A stretch of DNA of 64,000 bases from Terribacillus halophilus (GTDB lineage Bacteria; Bacillota; Bacilli; Bacillales; Amphibacillaceae), in contig NZ_FMZB01000006.1 of assembly GCF_900101385.1 (NCBI RefSeq), forward strand, positions 171,967-235,966, read 5' to 3'. A program made the translations under genes and the position numbers. Under the pieces are notes generated by a model, which saw only the letters and a program-made list of their open reading frames with translations, was not told the DNA's origin and searched no databases. Shown one piece after another: positions 23,646 to 33,532 of the stretch. Each line of letters opens with the position of its first letter. The first letter of the stretch is position 1.

Positions 23646-24958
23646 GACTGAAGACACAGCTGAATATTGCATTTACAACCCTATTGATTATTGTGATGGG
23701 CTTCACAGCTATTACGCTGTATTCGCAGCTTAGGGGACTGCTGGTTACGAATGAAACGAGGCAGCTAGAGGAAAGCGGGCAGATTTTAATCACGGCGATC
23801 AGCGGTGTAGATACGATTCCTGCTGCTACACTTGATTCCATGCTTAATAATTTGGATCTCAAAATGTTCATTTATAACGAAGAAACAGAGCAAGTGACCT
23901 ATACCAACCTTGTTCGGTCTGATGCAGAACGATTTGCAGATAAATATGATACTGCTCCAACTCATAAGAACACTATCTGGCAAGAAAATCGAAATAGTTA
24001 TGTAGTTAAATCAATCAGAACCAGCGAAGATCAAAACATGGTCATCCTCCGTCCGATACGTGAATTGGAAGAAGTGCAGCAAAGTTTCTTTCAGCGTATT
24101 TTTCTTGTGTTTTTGATCGGTGTCATGATAGCCATCTTAATCAGCACTTATCTGACACAGCGTCTTGTCAAACCACTCACGGAATTAAAATATCAGCTGA
24201 AAAAAATCGAACGGCGTGAATTCGATAATATAAAATCAGTCAAAGCAAGCGGTGAAATCAAAGAAGTAGAGCAAAGCGCCATCGAGATGGCCAAGGAATT
24301 GAATCGCTACATCACATCCCAGCGTCAATTCTTCCAAAACGCAAGTCATGAACTGAAAACACCGCTCATGACTATTCAAGGCTACGCAGAAGGAATCAAA
24401 GACGGTGTCTTCACAGGCAAAGATCAGGAACATGGACTGGAAGTCGTTGTGTCCGAAATCAAGCGTTTGAAACAGCTTATCAACGAAATGATCCTGTTGG
24501 CCAAGCTCGACAGTGAAGAAGGTATTTATAAAGAAGAGCAGATTGAAATCAAGGAACTGGTCGACTTGACCATTGACCGCGCCTTGCCGCTTGCAAGCGA
24601 CAAAGATATCCAACTTACTTACAACAAACCTGCTGCAATTGTAATTAATGGGGATAAGGAGAAACTGCTTCGGGCAATGATGAATATAACGTCCAATGCC
24701 ATCCGTCATGCCAACAGCAGGGTGCATATCTCTGTGCAGCCAAGCAGCATCAGGCAAGTAGAAATTACCATCAACGATGATGGAGCGGGTATTGCAGAGG
24801 AATTGATGCCGAATATGTTCCAGCGCTTTGTCAAAGGTGAAGGCGGAGAAACAGGACTTGGCTTGGCTATTTCGCGTGCCATCGTGGAACGGCATAACGG
24901 TATCATTCGAGCTGGGAAATCGGATTTGGGCGGAGCAAGCTTTACAATAATATTATAA
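23642..24958 (+). CDS. cssS: sensor histidine kinase, CssS-like
   Basis: A 438-residue membrane kinase. Two membrane helices (about 9-30 and 152-172) flank an extracytoplasmic sensor of about 120 residues. A HAMP linker follows, then the dimerisation domain with phospho-acceptor His236 in NASHELKTPL, and the ATPase domain with N box (MMNITSNAIRHA), G1 (INDDGAGI) and G2 (GLGLAISRAI). It overlaps cssR by 4 bases. By family knowledge CssS senses misfolded secreted protein at the membrane-wall interface and drives htrA/htrB. Confidence 0.85.
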   Translation: MRLKTQLNIAFTTLLIIVMGFTAITLYSQLRGLLVTNETRQLEESGQILITAISGVDTIPAATLDSMLNNLDLKMFIYNEETEQVTYTNLVRSDAERFADKYDTAPTHKNTIWQENRNSYVVKSIRTSEDQNMVILRPIRELEEVQQSFFQRIFLVFLIGVMIAILISTYLTQRLVKPLTELKYQLKKIERREFDNIKSVKASGEIKEVEQSAIEMAKELNRYITSQRQFFQNASHELKTPLMTIQGYAEGIKDGVFTGKDQEHGLEVVVSEIKRLKQLINEMILLAKLDSEEGIYKEEQIEIKELVDLTIDRALPLASDKDIQLTYNKPAAIVINGDKEKLLRAMMNITSNAIRHANSRVHISVQPSSIRQVEITINDDGAGIAEELMPNMFQRFVKGEGGETGLGLAISRAIVERHNGIIRAGKSDLGGASFTIIL

Positions 24959-25058
24959 TGTTAATGTTTACCTATCCTATTGTACGGGTCATGAACTGTG
25001 GTATAATTAACAAGTTGTAGTCGGTTAGGATTACATGAAGAAGAGGAGACATGTATAC

Positions 25059-26885
25059 ATGCAATTAAGAGAAGATATTCGCAATATCGCGATTATTGCC
25101 CACGTTGACCACGGGAAAACGACTTTGGTCGATCAGTTGCTTAAATATTCTGGTACGTTCCGTGACAATGAACACGTGGATGAGCGTGCAATGGATTCCA
25201 ACGACATTGAAAAAGAGCGTGGAATCACAATTTTGGCGAAGAACACTGCGATTAATTATAACGATACACGCATTAACATATTGGATACACCAGGACACGC
25301 CGATTTCGGTGGAGAGGTGGAACGCGTACTGAAAATGGTAGACGGCGTTTTGCTTGTCGTGGATGCATACGAAGGCGCAATGCCACAGACTCGTTTCGTA
25401 TTGAAAAAAGCTTTGGAGCAAAAGCTTACCCCGGTTGTAGTCGTGAACAAAATCGACAAACCGAGTGCACGTCCTGAACACGTCATCGATGAAGTACTCG
25501 ATCTCTTCATCGAGCTTGGTGCGGATGATGATCAGCTTGAGTTCCCAGTTGTTTATGCTTCAGCATTGAACGGTACTTCCGGTGAAGAACCAGACGGGCA
25601 AGTGGAATCCATGGATGCCATCTTTAAAACAATCATGGATAACATCCCGGCTCCAATCGATAACGCTGATGAAGGCTTGCAATTCCAGGTTACCATCCTG
25701 GATTACAACGACTTCCTTGGCCGTATCGGTGTTGGCCGTATCTTCCGTGGTTCCGTCAAAGTCGGTGATCAGGTTGCCTTGATGAAAAAAGACGGTTCCG
25801 TGAAGAATTTCCGCATTACGAAACTATTCGGCTTCATTGGTTTGAAACGCATCGAGATCACGGAAGCAAAAGCTGGTGATATCGTTGCAGTTGCTGGTCT
25901 TGAAGACATCAACGTTGGAGAGACTGTCTGCTCCGTGGATCAGCAGGAAGCATTGCCGGTTCCGCGTATCGATGAACCGACATTGCAGATGACATTCCTA
26001 GTGAACAACAGCCCGTTCGCAGGTAAGGAAGGTAAATATATCACTTCCCGTAAAATCGAAGAGCGTCTGCTTAACCAGCTTGAGACAGATGTAAGTCTTC
26101 GTGTAGAACCAACTGATTCTCCTGATGCTTGGACAGTATCCGGTCGTGGAGAGCTTCACCTTTCCATCCTGATCGAGAACATGCGTCGTGAAGGCTATGA
26201 GCTTCAGTTGTCCAAACCACAGGTAATCCTGAAGGAAATCGACGGCAAAACGTGTGAACCGGTAGAACGTGTACAAGCGGATGTACCGGAAGAATACACT
26301 GGAGCAGTCATGGAGTCCCTAGGTTCCCGTAAAGGGGAAATGGTCGACATGATCAACCAAGGTAACGGTCAAGTACGCCTTGAGTTCCGTGTTCCTTCCC
26401 GTGGATTGATCGGATATTCTACTGAATTCATGTCCCAGACGCGCGGATTCGGTATCCTGAACCACACATTTGATGGGTATGAACCTGTTGTTGCCGGCCA
26501 AGTGGGCGGAAGATCCAAAGGTGTGCTTGTTGCCCTTGAACAAGGTAAAGCATCCACTTACGGTATCATGAAGTTGGAAGACCGCGGTGTCATCTTCGTA
26601 CCGCCTGGTACAGATGTGTATGCTGGTATGATCGTTGGAGAACACAGCCGTGACAACGATCTTACAGTTAACATCACTGTGGAAAAACACTTGACTAACG
26701 TCCGTTCTGCGACGAAGGACCAAACGTCCACTATTCGTAAAACACGCGACTTGTCCCTTGAAGAGGCAATCGAGTACTTGAACGATGATGAGTATTGCGA
26801 AGTAACGCCGGAGTCCATCCGCCTTCGTAAGAAAATCCTTAACAAGAACGAACGTGAAAAAGCAACGAAAAAGAAAAAAGCATAA
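25059..26885 (+). CDS. typA: ribosome-associated GTPase TypA/BipA
   Basis: A 608-residue translational GTPase. G1 is [15 protein letters not shown] near residue 14, G2 RGITI, G3 [12 protein letters not shown]4 [11 protein letters not shown]; then come the domain II barrel, an EF-G-like domain and the TypA-specific C-terminal domain with [19 protein letters not shown]. It acts on 50S assembly and growth at low temperature. The start ATG 25059 has AAGAGGAGA in front; an in-frame ATG eight codons upstream lacks a site. A short basic tail ends KKKKA. Confidence 0.95.
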   Translation: MQLREDIRNIAIIAHVDHGKTTLVDQLLKYSGTFRDNEHVDERAMDSNDIEKERGITILAKNTAINYNDTRINILDTPGHADFGGEVERVLKMVDGVLLVVDAYEGAMPQTRFVLKKALEQKLTPVVVVNKIDKPSARPEHVIDEVLDLFIELGADDDQLEFPVVYASALNGTSGEEPDGQVESMDAIFKTIMDNIPAPIDNADEGLQFQVTILDYNDFLGRIGVGRIFRGSVKVGDQVALMKKDGSVKNFRITKLFGFIGLKRIEITEAKAGDIVAVAGLEDINVGETVCSVDQQEALPVPRIDEPTLQMTFLVNNSPFAGKEGKYITSRKIEERLLNQLETDVSLRVEPTDSPDAWTVSGRGELHLSILIENMRREGYELQLSKPQVILKEIDGKTCEPVERVQADVPEEYTGAVMESLGSRKGEMVDMINQGNGQVRLEFRVPSRGLIGYSTEFMSQTRGFGILNHTFDGYEPVVAGQVGGRSKGVLVALEQGKASTYGIMKLEDRGVIFVPPGTDVYAGMIVGEHSRDNDLTVNITVEKHLTNVRSATKDQTSTIRKTRDLSLEEAIEYLNDDEYCEVTPESIRLRKKILNKNEREKATKKKKA

Positions 26886-26891
26886 GTTAAG

Positions 26892-26919
26892 AGAGCTCAG
26901 CATGTTGATGCTGGGCTCT
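26892..26919 (+). terminator. typA terminator
   Basis: AGAGCTCAGCAT / ATGCTGGGCTCT stem of 12 bp with one G-U pair and loop GTTG. The U-run is poor (TACTTTACG). Confidence 0.7.
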
Positions 26920-27047
26920 TACTTTACGTTAAAATAGTTAATTGTGGAATTACTACCCAATGCAATTCCTCTCCCAGGAACTTGTGAAAAAGTCCGGTAT
27001 CCCTTAAAATGGGAACAGCTCCACTTGGGGCAGAAAGGAAGGATGAT

Positions 27048-27350
27048 ATGACCAGACTATGGAGCAGGCTCCGTTTTCTGTTCAATTTCCGCAAATCGAT
27101 TCCATTTCTGAAAGCCTTCTTTACAGCTAAAGAGGTGGCAGCAGCCAAGAAGGTAACCGCCATTGCATTGATCGTCCTGTACTTTGTCTTCCCGTTTGAT
27201 TTGATTCCGGATTTCCTTATCGGAATTGGTATCGTGGATGACTTGGCAGTCGCAACATTCATCCTGCAGCTTATCATCAAGATGGCTCCTGCAACTATTA
27301 AAGCGAAGTATGACGTTGACCGAAACGATAATAAGGTTATAGATATATGA
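27048..27350 (+). CDS. DUF1232 (YkvA-like) membrane-associated protein
   Basis: A 100-residue protein with the DUF1232 core, ALIVLYFVFPFDLIPDFLIG followed by IGIVDDLAVATFIL, two short hydrophobic stretches that probably form a hairpin in the membrane. The N-terminus is basic. ATG 27048 follows AAAGGAAGG; a longer frame does not have this. Members occur in many bacteria without known role. It is monocistronic between typA and its own terminator. Confidence 0.8.
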   Translation: MTRLWSRLRFLFNFRKSIPFLKAFFTAKEVAAAKKVTAIALIVLYFVFPFDLIPDFLIGIGIVDDLAVATFILQLIIKMAPATIKAKYDVDRNDNKVIDI

Positions 27351-27351
27351 G

Positions 27352-27373
27352 AAAGCGCCCAGTCGGGCGCTTT
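27352..27373 (+). terminator. intrinsic terminator, possibly shared
   Basis: AAAGCGCCC / GGGCGCTTT perfect 9-bp stem, loop AGTC, then TT. It may also end sacP transcripts coming from the minus strand. Confidence 0.88.
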
Positions 27374-27401
27374 TTCTGTTTGCATCGTTCGAAAGGGCGG
27401 T

Positions 27402-28793
27402 TTACAGCTTCCGTGAATCTTTATAGCCGAACATCCAAGTCAGCGTGAAGGCTACCGCCATGGCAGCCAAATTGACCAGAATATACAAAGGGAGCTGACT
27501 ATTTAAATAGAGCAAGGTTCCAGGTATGACAGTCACACTCATTCCTGTTCCAGCTAAATCGAATAGAGAAGCAAGGAAACCTCCGACACCTCCGCCAATC
27601 AACCCCATGATAAAAGGCTTGATGAATCTTAAATTGACTCCAAAGATAGCCGGTTCCGATATACCAAGAAATGCGGAGAAGGAGGATGGGAGTGCTAGCG
27701 CTTTCAATTTAGCATCCTTTGTTTTAAGGCCAACTGCCAGACAGGCAGCACCTTGCGCAGCCATACCGCATGTAATGATCGCATTGAAGGGGTTCATTCC
27801 ACGATTTTCTAATAGCTGTATCTCCAGGAAGTTGAAAATATGATGCACACCGGTGACCACGACTAGCTGATTGAGAGAGCCGATCAATAATCCAGCAATT
27901 CCAAATGGTAAATCCAATACTGCTAATGTACCAGCCAGGACAAGATCCTCCAAGGAATGGAAGATTGGACCAATAGCAAACAGTCCTAGAGTAATCATGA
28001 TCGTCAATGTAAGGAAGGGGGTAAGAATCAAATCAAGTGCTTCCGTTATGCGACGACGTAATGCTTTCTCTAACTTTGCACCGATCAGTCCGATGAAAAA
28101 GGCAGGCAATACAGATCCTTGATAACCTACCACAGGTATAAAACCAAATAGAGTAATGGCTTCAGCGGACCCATTTGCTACTTCGTATGCATTGGGTAAA
28201 GCAGGATTGACAAGCATGAGACCAAGTACGATACCTAAAACAGGGCTTCCGCCGAATACTTTAAAAGATGACCAAGCGACTAGTGCCGGTAGAAAGGCAA
28301 ATGCAGTATCAGTCAGAACTTCCGTAAATAAGAGAAAGTTCGCCGGAATATCTGCCGGAGCCAAACCGAACAGATTGAGAATTTGATCCTGTGTCAGCAG
28401 ACCGCGAAGTCCCATGAATAAACCAGTCGCAACGAGGACAGGGATGATCGGCACGAAGACATCCCCGAAAGTACGGATTGCCCGTTGGAAAGCGGAACCT
28501 TCTTTTTTAGCAGCTTGTTTGACGTCCTGTACAGAAGCACCACCGATACCGATTGATTGCAATTCATCATGGATTTTATTCACGGTACCGGTACCGAAGA
28601 TGATTTGATATTGTCCAGAGTTGAAAAATGCACCTTTGACCTTATCGATATTTTCGACTTTATCCTTATCAATCTTTTCCTTATCATGTACGACAATCCG
28701 AAGGCGAGTTGCACAATGCGCCAATGAGGCGATATTCTCTTTTCCTCCGATGGCATCGATGACTTCTTCAGCAATTTTCCTGTTTTCTGTCAT
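27402..28793 (-). CDS. sacP: sucrose-specific PTS enzyme IIBC
   Basis: A 463-residue PTS permease. The IIB domain (1-85) has phospho-cysteine Cys27 in SLAHCATRLRI; the IIC domain (about 105-455) spans the membrane with the family motif LGISEPAIFGVNLR. No IIA domain is attached, as for SacP, which borrows IIA from another system. It takes up sucrose as sucrose 6-phosphate. The gene follows sacA by 27 bases and is the last gene of the sucrose operon. Confidence 0.93.
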   Translation of the reverse strand: MTENRKIAEEVIDAIGGKENIASLAHCATRLRIVVHDKEKIDKDKVENIDKVKGAFFNSGQYQIIFGTGTVNKIHDELQSIGIGGASVQDVKQAAKKEGSAFQRAIRTFGDVFVPIIPVLVATGLFMGLRGLLTQDQILNLFGLAPADIPANFLLFTEVLTDTAFAFLPALVAWSSFKVFGGSPVLGIVLGLMLVNPALPNAYEVANGSAEAITLFGFIPVVGYQGSVLPAFFIGLIGAKLEKALRRRITEALDLILTPFLTLTIMITLGLFAIGPIFHSLEDLVLAGTLAVLDLPFGIAGLLIGSLNQLVVVTGVHHIFNFLEIQLLENRGMNPFNAIITCGMAAQGAACLAVGLKTKDAKLKALALPSSFSAFLGISEPAIFGVNLRFIKPFIMGLIGGGVGGFLASLFDLAGTGMSVTVIPGTLLYLNSQLPLYILVNLAAMAVAFTLTWMFGYKDSRKL

Positions 28794-28820
28794 TATATAT
28801 CACCCTTTCAGGATTAATAT

Positions 28821-30287
28821 CTAACTGTAAAGCCACTGCACTGCGTCGAATGTTGCCTTTCCTCCTTCCGTGAAGAAGGTGACGCCATTACTGTCCTTTG
28901 CTGGAAATAGTCTTGCTGTCATGACGGCTTCTCCGTCATTGATGAAAATCTCAACGGATGATTGGTCGACAAATAATCTGAGCTTTATTTTTTTTGCATC
29001 GAATGCATAACGTCGAATGTTTCCATTTTCACTTTTCATTGCCGCACCTGATCGGGTTCGGTCCAGGACAAGATACTTAGAAACAGCGTCATAATAAAGC
29101 AGTGTCTCTTCCGTATCCCCAACTCGAAAAGCAATTCCGGCCTTTTCAGCATCCTCCATACACAGTTCGCAAATTAATTCATAGGATGAACCATTTATTT
29201 CTTCGAGCTCGATTTTGGCATCTTGTACTGTATGAGCAGCAGTATATTTCTCTTTTCGAAGCAGCTCCAATTCTTTGACAGGCCGCTGCAGCAGTCTGCC
29301 ATCTTGGATGGTAAGTTCTCTCGGGAGCGTAAGGCAATGTGCCCAGCCATGCGCATCTGTCGGATAAGTAGTATCGGGAAGTCCCATCCATCCGATGAGG
29401 ATACGCTTTCCTTCAGGAGAAAGGGTGGTTTGCGCAGCATAAAAATCAAACCCTCGATCCAGTTCCATGAAGCTGCCATGCTGAAAGTGCGGTTTTTCGG
29501 GATTGATTGGTTCGCCTATCAAAAATCCGGCTTGATGAATATTCTCAAAACGATCCTCTTCGGCAGATAATCCTTGTGGACAAAAGAGAAGCACACCTTT
29601 TTCGCCTAGTTCGAAGTAATCAGGGCATTCCCACATATATCCGAAATCAGCAAGGGAAGTTTCCAGCTCCCCGATGAATGACCAAGTAAGCAAATCATCC
29701 GATCGATAAATCAGCACACATCCTGTTTGGTTCAGCCGCTGTGCACCTAAAACAGCATAGTAGCGATCAGCTGCTTTCCACACTTTTGGATCGCGGAAGT
29801 GGGCGGTATAGCCTGGAGGAGGGGCATCAATGACTGGGACTTCTTGTTTTGTTATATGCCCTTGTTTATCTAACACGGCAAGACATTGATAGGGATGTCT
29901 CACCCACTCTTCATCCCGGGTATTCCCAGTGTAAAAGAGGTAGAGCTTGCCTTCCTTAGCCAAGGCACTGCCTGAGTATGCACCATGTGAATCATACTGT
30001 CCGCCAGGTTCTATCCCAATTCCCTCATCTTTCCAATGAATCAAATCGGTCGAGGTTACGTGATACCAATACTTCATTCCATGAACCGGCCCGAATGGGT
30101 GCCACTGATAAAACAGATGGTACTGGCCATTATAATAGACAAACCCATTCGGATCGTTCAATAATCCGGTGGTGGGCTGAATATGATAGTGCTGACGCCA
30201 TGGGGAGGCATTGACCTGCTTTGCCAGGTTTTTTAATTCATCAGGCGCAGCATCCGATAATAAACGGTATTTATCTGAATTCGTCAC
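28821..30287 (-). CDS. sacA: sucrose-6-phosphate hydrolase
   Basis: A 488-residue GH32 enzyme that splits sucrose 6-phosphate to glucose 6-phosphate and fructose. The nucleophile is in GLLNDPNGFVYY, the transition-state residue in FRDPKVW, and the acid/base in WECPDYF; a C-terminal beta-sandwich follows. A TTG 14 codons upstream is also in frame, but it abuts the GGAACCGGTTCC operator and has no ribosome site, so I prefer GTG at 30287 with GGAAAG 10 bases before; the start is uncertain. Transcribed with sacP. Confidence 0.92.
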   Translation of the reverse strand: MTNSDKYRLLSDAAPDELKNLAKQVNASPWRQHYHIQPTTGLLNDPNGFVYYNGQYHLFYQWHPFGPVHGMKYWYHVTSTDLIHWKDEGIGIEPGGQYDSHGAYSGSALAKEGKLYLFYTGNTRDEEWVRHPYQCLAVLDKQGHITKQEVPVIDAPPPGYTAHFRDPKVWKAADRYYAVLGAQRLNQTGCVLIYRSDDLLTWSFIGELETSLADFGYMWECPDYFELGEKGVLLFCPQGLSAEEDRFENIHQAGFLIGEPINPEKPHFQHGSFMELDRGFDFYAAQTTLSPEGKRILIGWMGLPDTTYPTDAHGWAHCLTLPRELTIQDGRLLQRPVKELELLRKEKYTAAHTVQDAKIELEEINGSSYELICELCMEDAEKAGIAFRVGDTEETLLYYDAVSKYLVLDRTRSGAAMKSENGNIRRYAFDAKKIKLRLFVDQSSVEIFINDGEAVMTARLFPAKDSNGVTFFTEGGKATFDAVQWLYS

Positions 30288-30315
30288 CTTATCACTACTT
30301 TCCAAATGGAGTTTC

Positions 30316-30327
30316 GGAACCGGTTCC
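30316..30327. promoter_or_regulatory. SacR-type operator O2
   Basis: Perfect 12-base palindrome GGAACCGGTTCC just before sacA, 55 bases from the O1 copy. This pair would let one LacI-type tetramer bind both sites. Confidence 0.75.
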
Positions 30328-30370
30328 AAAATGAATGAAAAAAAACCAAAGATTCGAGTTCGTTTATGTT

Positions 30371-30382
30371 GGAACCGGTTTC
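30371..30382. promoter_or_regulatory. SacR-type operator O1
   Basis: GGAACCGGTTTC, one base off the perfect O2 palindrome. It lies about 10 bases past the -10 box on the minus strand, over the likely transcription start, so bound repressor would block initiation. Confidence 0.75.
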
Positions 30383-30391
30383 TTTGGTACT

Positions 30392-30420
30392 AGCATATAC
30401 TGTGGCTTATATTATGTCAA
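30392..30420 (-). promoter_or_regulatory. sacAP promoter
   Basis: On the minus strand TTGACA (30420-30415), a 17-base spacer and TATGCT (30397-30392). The -35 box lies inside the last codons of the regulator gene upstream. Confidence 0.8.
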
Positions 30421-31384
30421 CGCTTTCACGTTTTTTTAACTGCACAGGATAAATAGTGAGATTCTCACAGTATTCCTCCTCGACAAGCTGTACAATTTTT
30501 TCACCAGCTTTTTTCCCGGAGTCAAGGTAATCGTATGTAACCGTAGTTAAAGCTGGTGTGACAATCTCTGCTGTATCATAGCCCCCAAATCCCGCGATCG
30601 ATATATCGTCAGGGATTCGAAGGTTTAATTGATGTGCTGCTTTGATGATACCCAAGGCGATATTATCGGTTGCCCCGACAATCACTGTGGCTTCTGTTTC
30701 GGAAAGGAAGCTTTGTGCCAACTCCATCGCATCCTGCATCCGAAAGCTTGTTTCCAGATAATCTGCCTGGCAGTCATGACGTTCCAAAGCTTCGCGGAAA
30801 CCGCGTTTCCTTTCGATTCCGACAGCAATATCACGTTCCGTAACACCGAGATAAATGATGTGACGGTGCCCGTTGTTTATGACATATTCCCCCATCATCT
30901 TTCCTGCCTCATAATCATCGTGTATCAAACTGGGGAGTAAAGGGTGCTGCTGCCCCACTAATAGAGTTGGTATATTTGCTTCTTTTATTGCGTGCAAGTG
31001 TTCTGCAGTGATTTGTGTAGACATGAGGATGATGCCGGCAAGCTTCTGCCTGGCAAAGTTATGAATTGCTTCGATTTCCTGGCTGACCTCTTGATTGGCA
31101 CTTGCAATCAGCAATTGATAGCCCTGTCTGCGCAAGGAATCATCAATCCCCATCATCGTATGAGATGCTGCAAAGGAATCCAGACGAGGCACGATGATAC
31201 CGATCATGGCCGTTTTTTTAGCCTTGAGACTTTGAGCAAATGTATTTGGTACATAATTTTGTTCAATTATGATACGTTCCAGCTTCTTCTTTGTGGCTGA
31301 ACTGACAGAACCGCCATTCAAATAACGGGATACCGTACTTTTTGAAACGCCAGCCAGATCTGCAATATCCGCTATAGTCTTCAT
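30407..31384 (-). CDS. LacI family sucrose operon repressor
   Basis: A 325-residue LacI/GalR regulator. The helix-turn-helix is at the N-terminus (TIADIADLAGVSKSTVSRYLNGG) with the hinge helix following (YVPNTFAQSLKAKKT). The periplasmic-binding-protein-like core ends in TVTYDYLDSGKKAGE. The start is ATG 31384 behind AGGGAAGAAAAG. It sits directly upstream of sacA in the same direction; the two GGAACCGGTTCC-like palindromes next to it are LacI-type operators, so it is probably the SacR/ScrR-type repressor relieved by sucrose 6-phosphate or fructose. Confidence 0.88.
   Translation of the reverse strand: MKTIADIADLAGVSKSTVSRYLNGGSVSSATKKKLERIIIEQNYVPNTFAQSLKAKKTAMIGIIVPRLDSFAASHTMMGIDDSLRRQGYQLLIASANQEVSQEIEAIHNFARQKLAGIILMSTQITAEHLHAIKEANIPTLLVGQQHPLLPSLIHDDYEAGKMMGEYVINNGHRHIIYLGVTERDIAVGIERKRGFREALERHDCQADYLETSFRMQDAMELAQSFLSETEATVIVGATDNIALGIIKAAHQLNLRIPDDISIAGFGGYDTAEIVTPALTTVTYDYLDSGKKAGEKIVQLVEEEYCENLTIYPVQLKKRESVDII
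30415..30428 (-). promoter_or_regulatory. CcpA cre site
   Basis: TGAAAGCGTTGACA fits the cre consensus TGWAANCGNTNWCA at every position. Its last six bases are the -35 box of the sacAP promoter, so CcpA binding would occlude RNA polymerase and give glucose repression of sucrose use. Confidence 0.85.
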
Positions 31385-31454
31385 CTTTTCTTCCCTTTCA
31401 AAAAGCAATGGTTTTCCTCAGTATACTATGAGAATGGCGGACTTGTCATAGACA

Positions 31455-32771
31455 CTAGATCTCACGCCGCAATGCGCGTAGTACGTCTACATTCGTTGCC
31501 TGTTTTGCTGGTCTTGATCCGGACAGGACAGTGACAATCAGGCAGATTGTGATGCTGATTGCTACTAACAGGAATGGAATGGACGACAGCTGCAAGGTGC
31601 TGGGGATTTCCTCATTGAATATCTGCTCCAAGATGACGGGGACCCCTGCATTGACGATGAAGCTGATCAGATAAGCAACTGTTGTTCCGATCAAGGCACC
31701 AGCCAATCCGATGAATGTGCTTTCCATGAGGAAAATCTGTTTGATGGTCTTAGGATTGGCTCCAATCGCTTTCATGATGCCGATATCTGGTGCACGTTCG
31801 GTTACTGCCATTGTCATCGTATTATAAATGCCGATGGAGGCAATCAAAACAGCAATTGTGCCGACAATAATAAGCCCGGCCTTGACGACGTTGAAAAGAA
31901 TATTGATATTTTTAAGTTCCTCCAAATTCGAATAAGCGAGATAGCCTTTCTCTTCCAGAGTGGTAAGGATGCCTTCCACTGCTTCTGCATTGACTGCATA
32001 TACTTCCGCTTGGTCGTATAAAGGATCTCCTTGTTCTGTAACACTTTCTGTTACACCCAACGCTTTATCGAGCTTATTTTTCAGTGCGGGAGTTGTTTTT
32101 ACGGAGTTCGTGTAGAGATATTCGTTCGCCGGTGCTGCTTCAATCCCGACAATCTCGACTTTTTCCGTTGCTGTACGAGGCTTGCTTCCATCCTCCGGAA
32201 AGGTAGAAGCTTCGAGTTCGATCTCCTTGCCCAGAAGATCCTCTTGGTAGCGATGCTCGGATTTAATCGTTCCATCGTCAGCATACTTGTCTTTATCTTC
32301 CAAACCATCTTTGCCTAGGAGTGCTCCAAAGTCACTGCTGACAACGATCTCATTCTCGGCTTCTGGCAATCTCCCGCTGCCAAGCTCCAGTCCCGCTTGC
32401 TTTTCGCTTTCGAAATCGACTGCGATAGCAGATGGCATATCATTCGTGTATCCGTCCAGATGAAAGCTGGTTTCGCCTAAATTTTGGATTTGCCGTACTG
32501 CCCTGACATCTTCAATCTGCTTCAATTCGGCAATGTTCTCGGTCGTAAAGCCCAGCTGATCTTCATCACCGGTACCGTAAATATCAATTTTGGTTACTGC
32601 TCTGCTTTCCATTTCGTCCTTGATCAAGGAATCATGCAAGCCAAAGCCGACAGAAGCCAGGACAATCAAGAAACAGCTTCCCATAGCTGCTGCGAGTATC
32701 GTCATGAATACGCGAACTTTATTCTTCTTCATATTTTGCTGTACGAACCGCCACTTATCTCCGAATGTCAT
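31455..32771 (-). CDS. ABC transporter permease, MacB/FtsX type
   Basis: A 438-residue protein with one N-terminal membrane helix (about 18-40), a large extracytoplasmic MacB-like domain (about 45-290) and three C-terminal helices containing VTERAPDIGIMKAIGANPKTIKQIF, the FtsX-domain coupling signature. Such permeases do not carry substrate through the membrane but work as mechanotransmitters in peptide or lipid handling. It overlaps the ATPase gene by 4 bases and forms a two-gene operon with it, similar to B. subtilis YknYZ. The substrate is unknown. Confidence 0.88.
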   Translation of the reverse strand: MTFGDKWRFVQQNMKKNKVRVFMTILAAAMGSCFLIVLASVGFGLHDSLIKDEMESRAVTKIDIYGTGDEDQLGFTTENIAELKQIEDVRAVRQIQNLGETSFHLDGYTNDMPSAIAVDFESEKQAGLELGSGRLPEAENEIVVSSDFGALLGKDGLEDKDKYADDGTIKSEHRYQEDLLGKEIELEASTFPEDGSKPRTATEKVEIVGIEAAPANEYLYTNSVKTTPALKNKLDKALGVTESVTEQGDPLYDQAEVYAVNAEAVEGILTTLEEKGYLAYSNLEELKNINILFNVVKAGLIIVGTIAVLIASIGIYNTMTMAVTERAPDIGIMKAIGANPKTIKQIFLMESTFIGLAGALIGTTVAYLISFIVNAGVPVILEQIFNEEIPSTLQLSSIPFLLVAISITICLIVTVLSGSRPAKQATNVDVLRALRREI

Positions 32772-33466
32772 ACCGGCATCACACCTTTCACCTTCAACAT
32801 CTGTCCATCTTTGATTTCCAGCTGCCTGTCCGCAATCGCTGCAACTTCCTGATCATGCGTAATCAAAAAGAACGTAATGCCGTTTTGTTCGTTCAGTTTC
32901 CTGATCAGCGTAAGCAGTTCAGCTTCGGTATCACTATCCAAGCTGCCCGTAGGCTCATCTGCCAAGATCAGTGGCGGATCGAGGATAAGTGCCCTGGCGA
33001 TGGCAACACGCTGCTGCTGTCCGCCGGATAACTCGGAAGGGTAATGATCCGGGTATGCTTCCAGCTCCACTTGGCGCAATATCTCAGCGACTTTTTGTTT
33101 GCGCTCTTGTTTGGCTGTTCCATTCAAGATGAGCGGCAGTTCGATATTCTGGGCTGCTGTCATACTCGGAATTAGCTGGAAGTTTTGAAAGATATAGCCG
33201 ATATGCTGCAGACGGAAGTCGGCCAATTTGCCTTCATCCCAGCCAGTGATCGTTTTTCCATTTATCACGACTTGCCCGCTGGTTGGCTGGATAAAGCCTC
33301 CGATAATATGCAGCAAAGTCGATTTACCGGATCCGCTTTTACCGACAAGGCTGACGATTTCACCTTTTTCCACGTGTAAGTCTATTCCGTGCAATACGGG
33401 TACAGTCGTTTCCTTCGCTTTTTTACCCATCGTGTAATGATGGGACACTTGCTTGATCGTTATCAT
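32768..33466 (-). CDS. ABC transporter ATP-binding protein, MacB/LolD type
   Basis: A 232-residue ATPase. Walker A GKSGSGKST is at about residues 42-50, the Q-loop is in GYIFQNFQLIPSMT, the signature LSGGQQQRVAIARAL, Walker B PLILADEPTG and the switch histidine in FLITHD. QNFQLIPSMTAAQNIELP is typical of the MacB/LolD/YknY branch. It pairs with the overlapping permease gene. AGGAGAAAAAAA on the minus strand serves as ribosome site. Confidence 0.9.
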   Translation of the reverse strand: MITIKQVSHHYTMGKKAKETTVPVLHGIDLHVEKGEIVSLVGKSGSGKSTLLHIIGGFIQPTSGQVVINGKTITGWDEGKLADFRLQHIGYIFQNFQLIPSMTAAQNIELPLILNGTAKQERKQKVAEILRQVELEAYPDHYPSELSGGQQQRVAIARALILDPPLILADEPTGSLDSDTEAELLTLIRKLNEQNGITFFLITHDQEVAAIADRQLEIKDGQMLKVKGVMPV

Positions 33467-33532
33467 TTTTTTTCTCCTCCTGTCTTGCTTCTATAAATAA
33501 TGACGGAAGCAAGGAGGAAAAGTATTCAAAAA

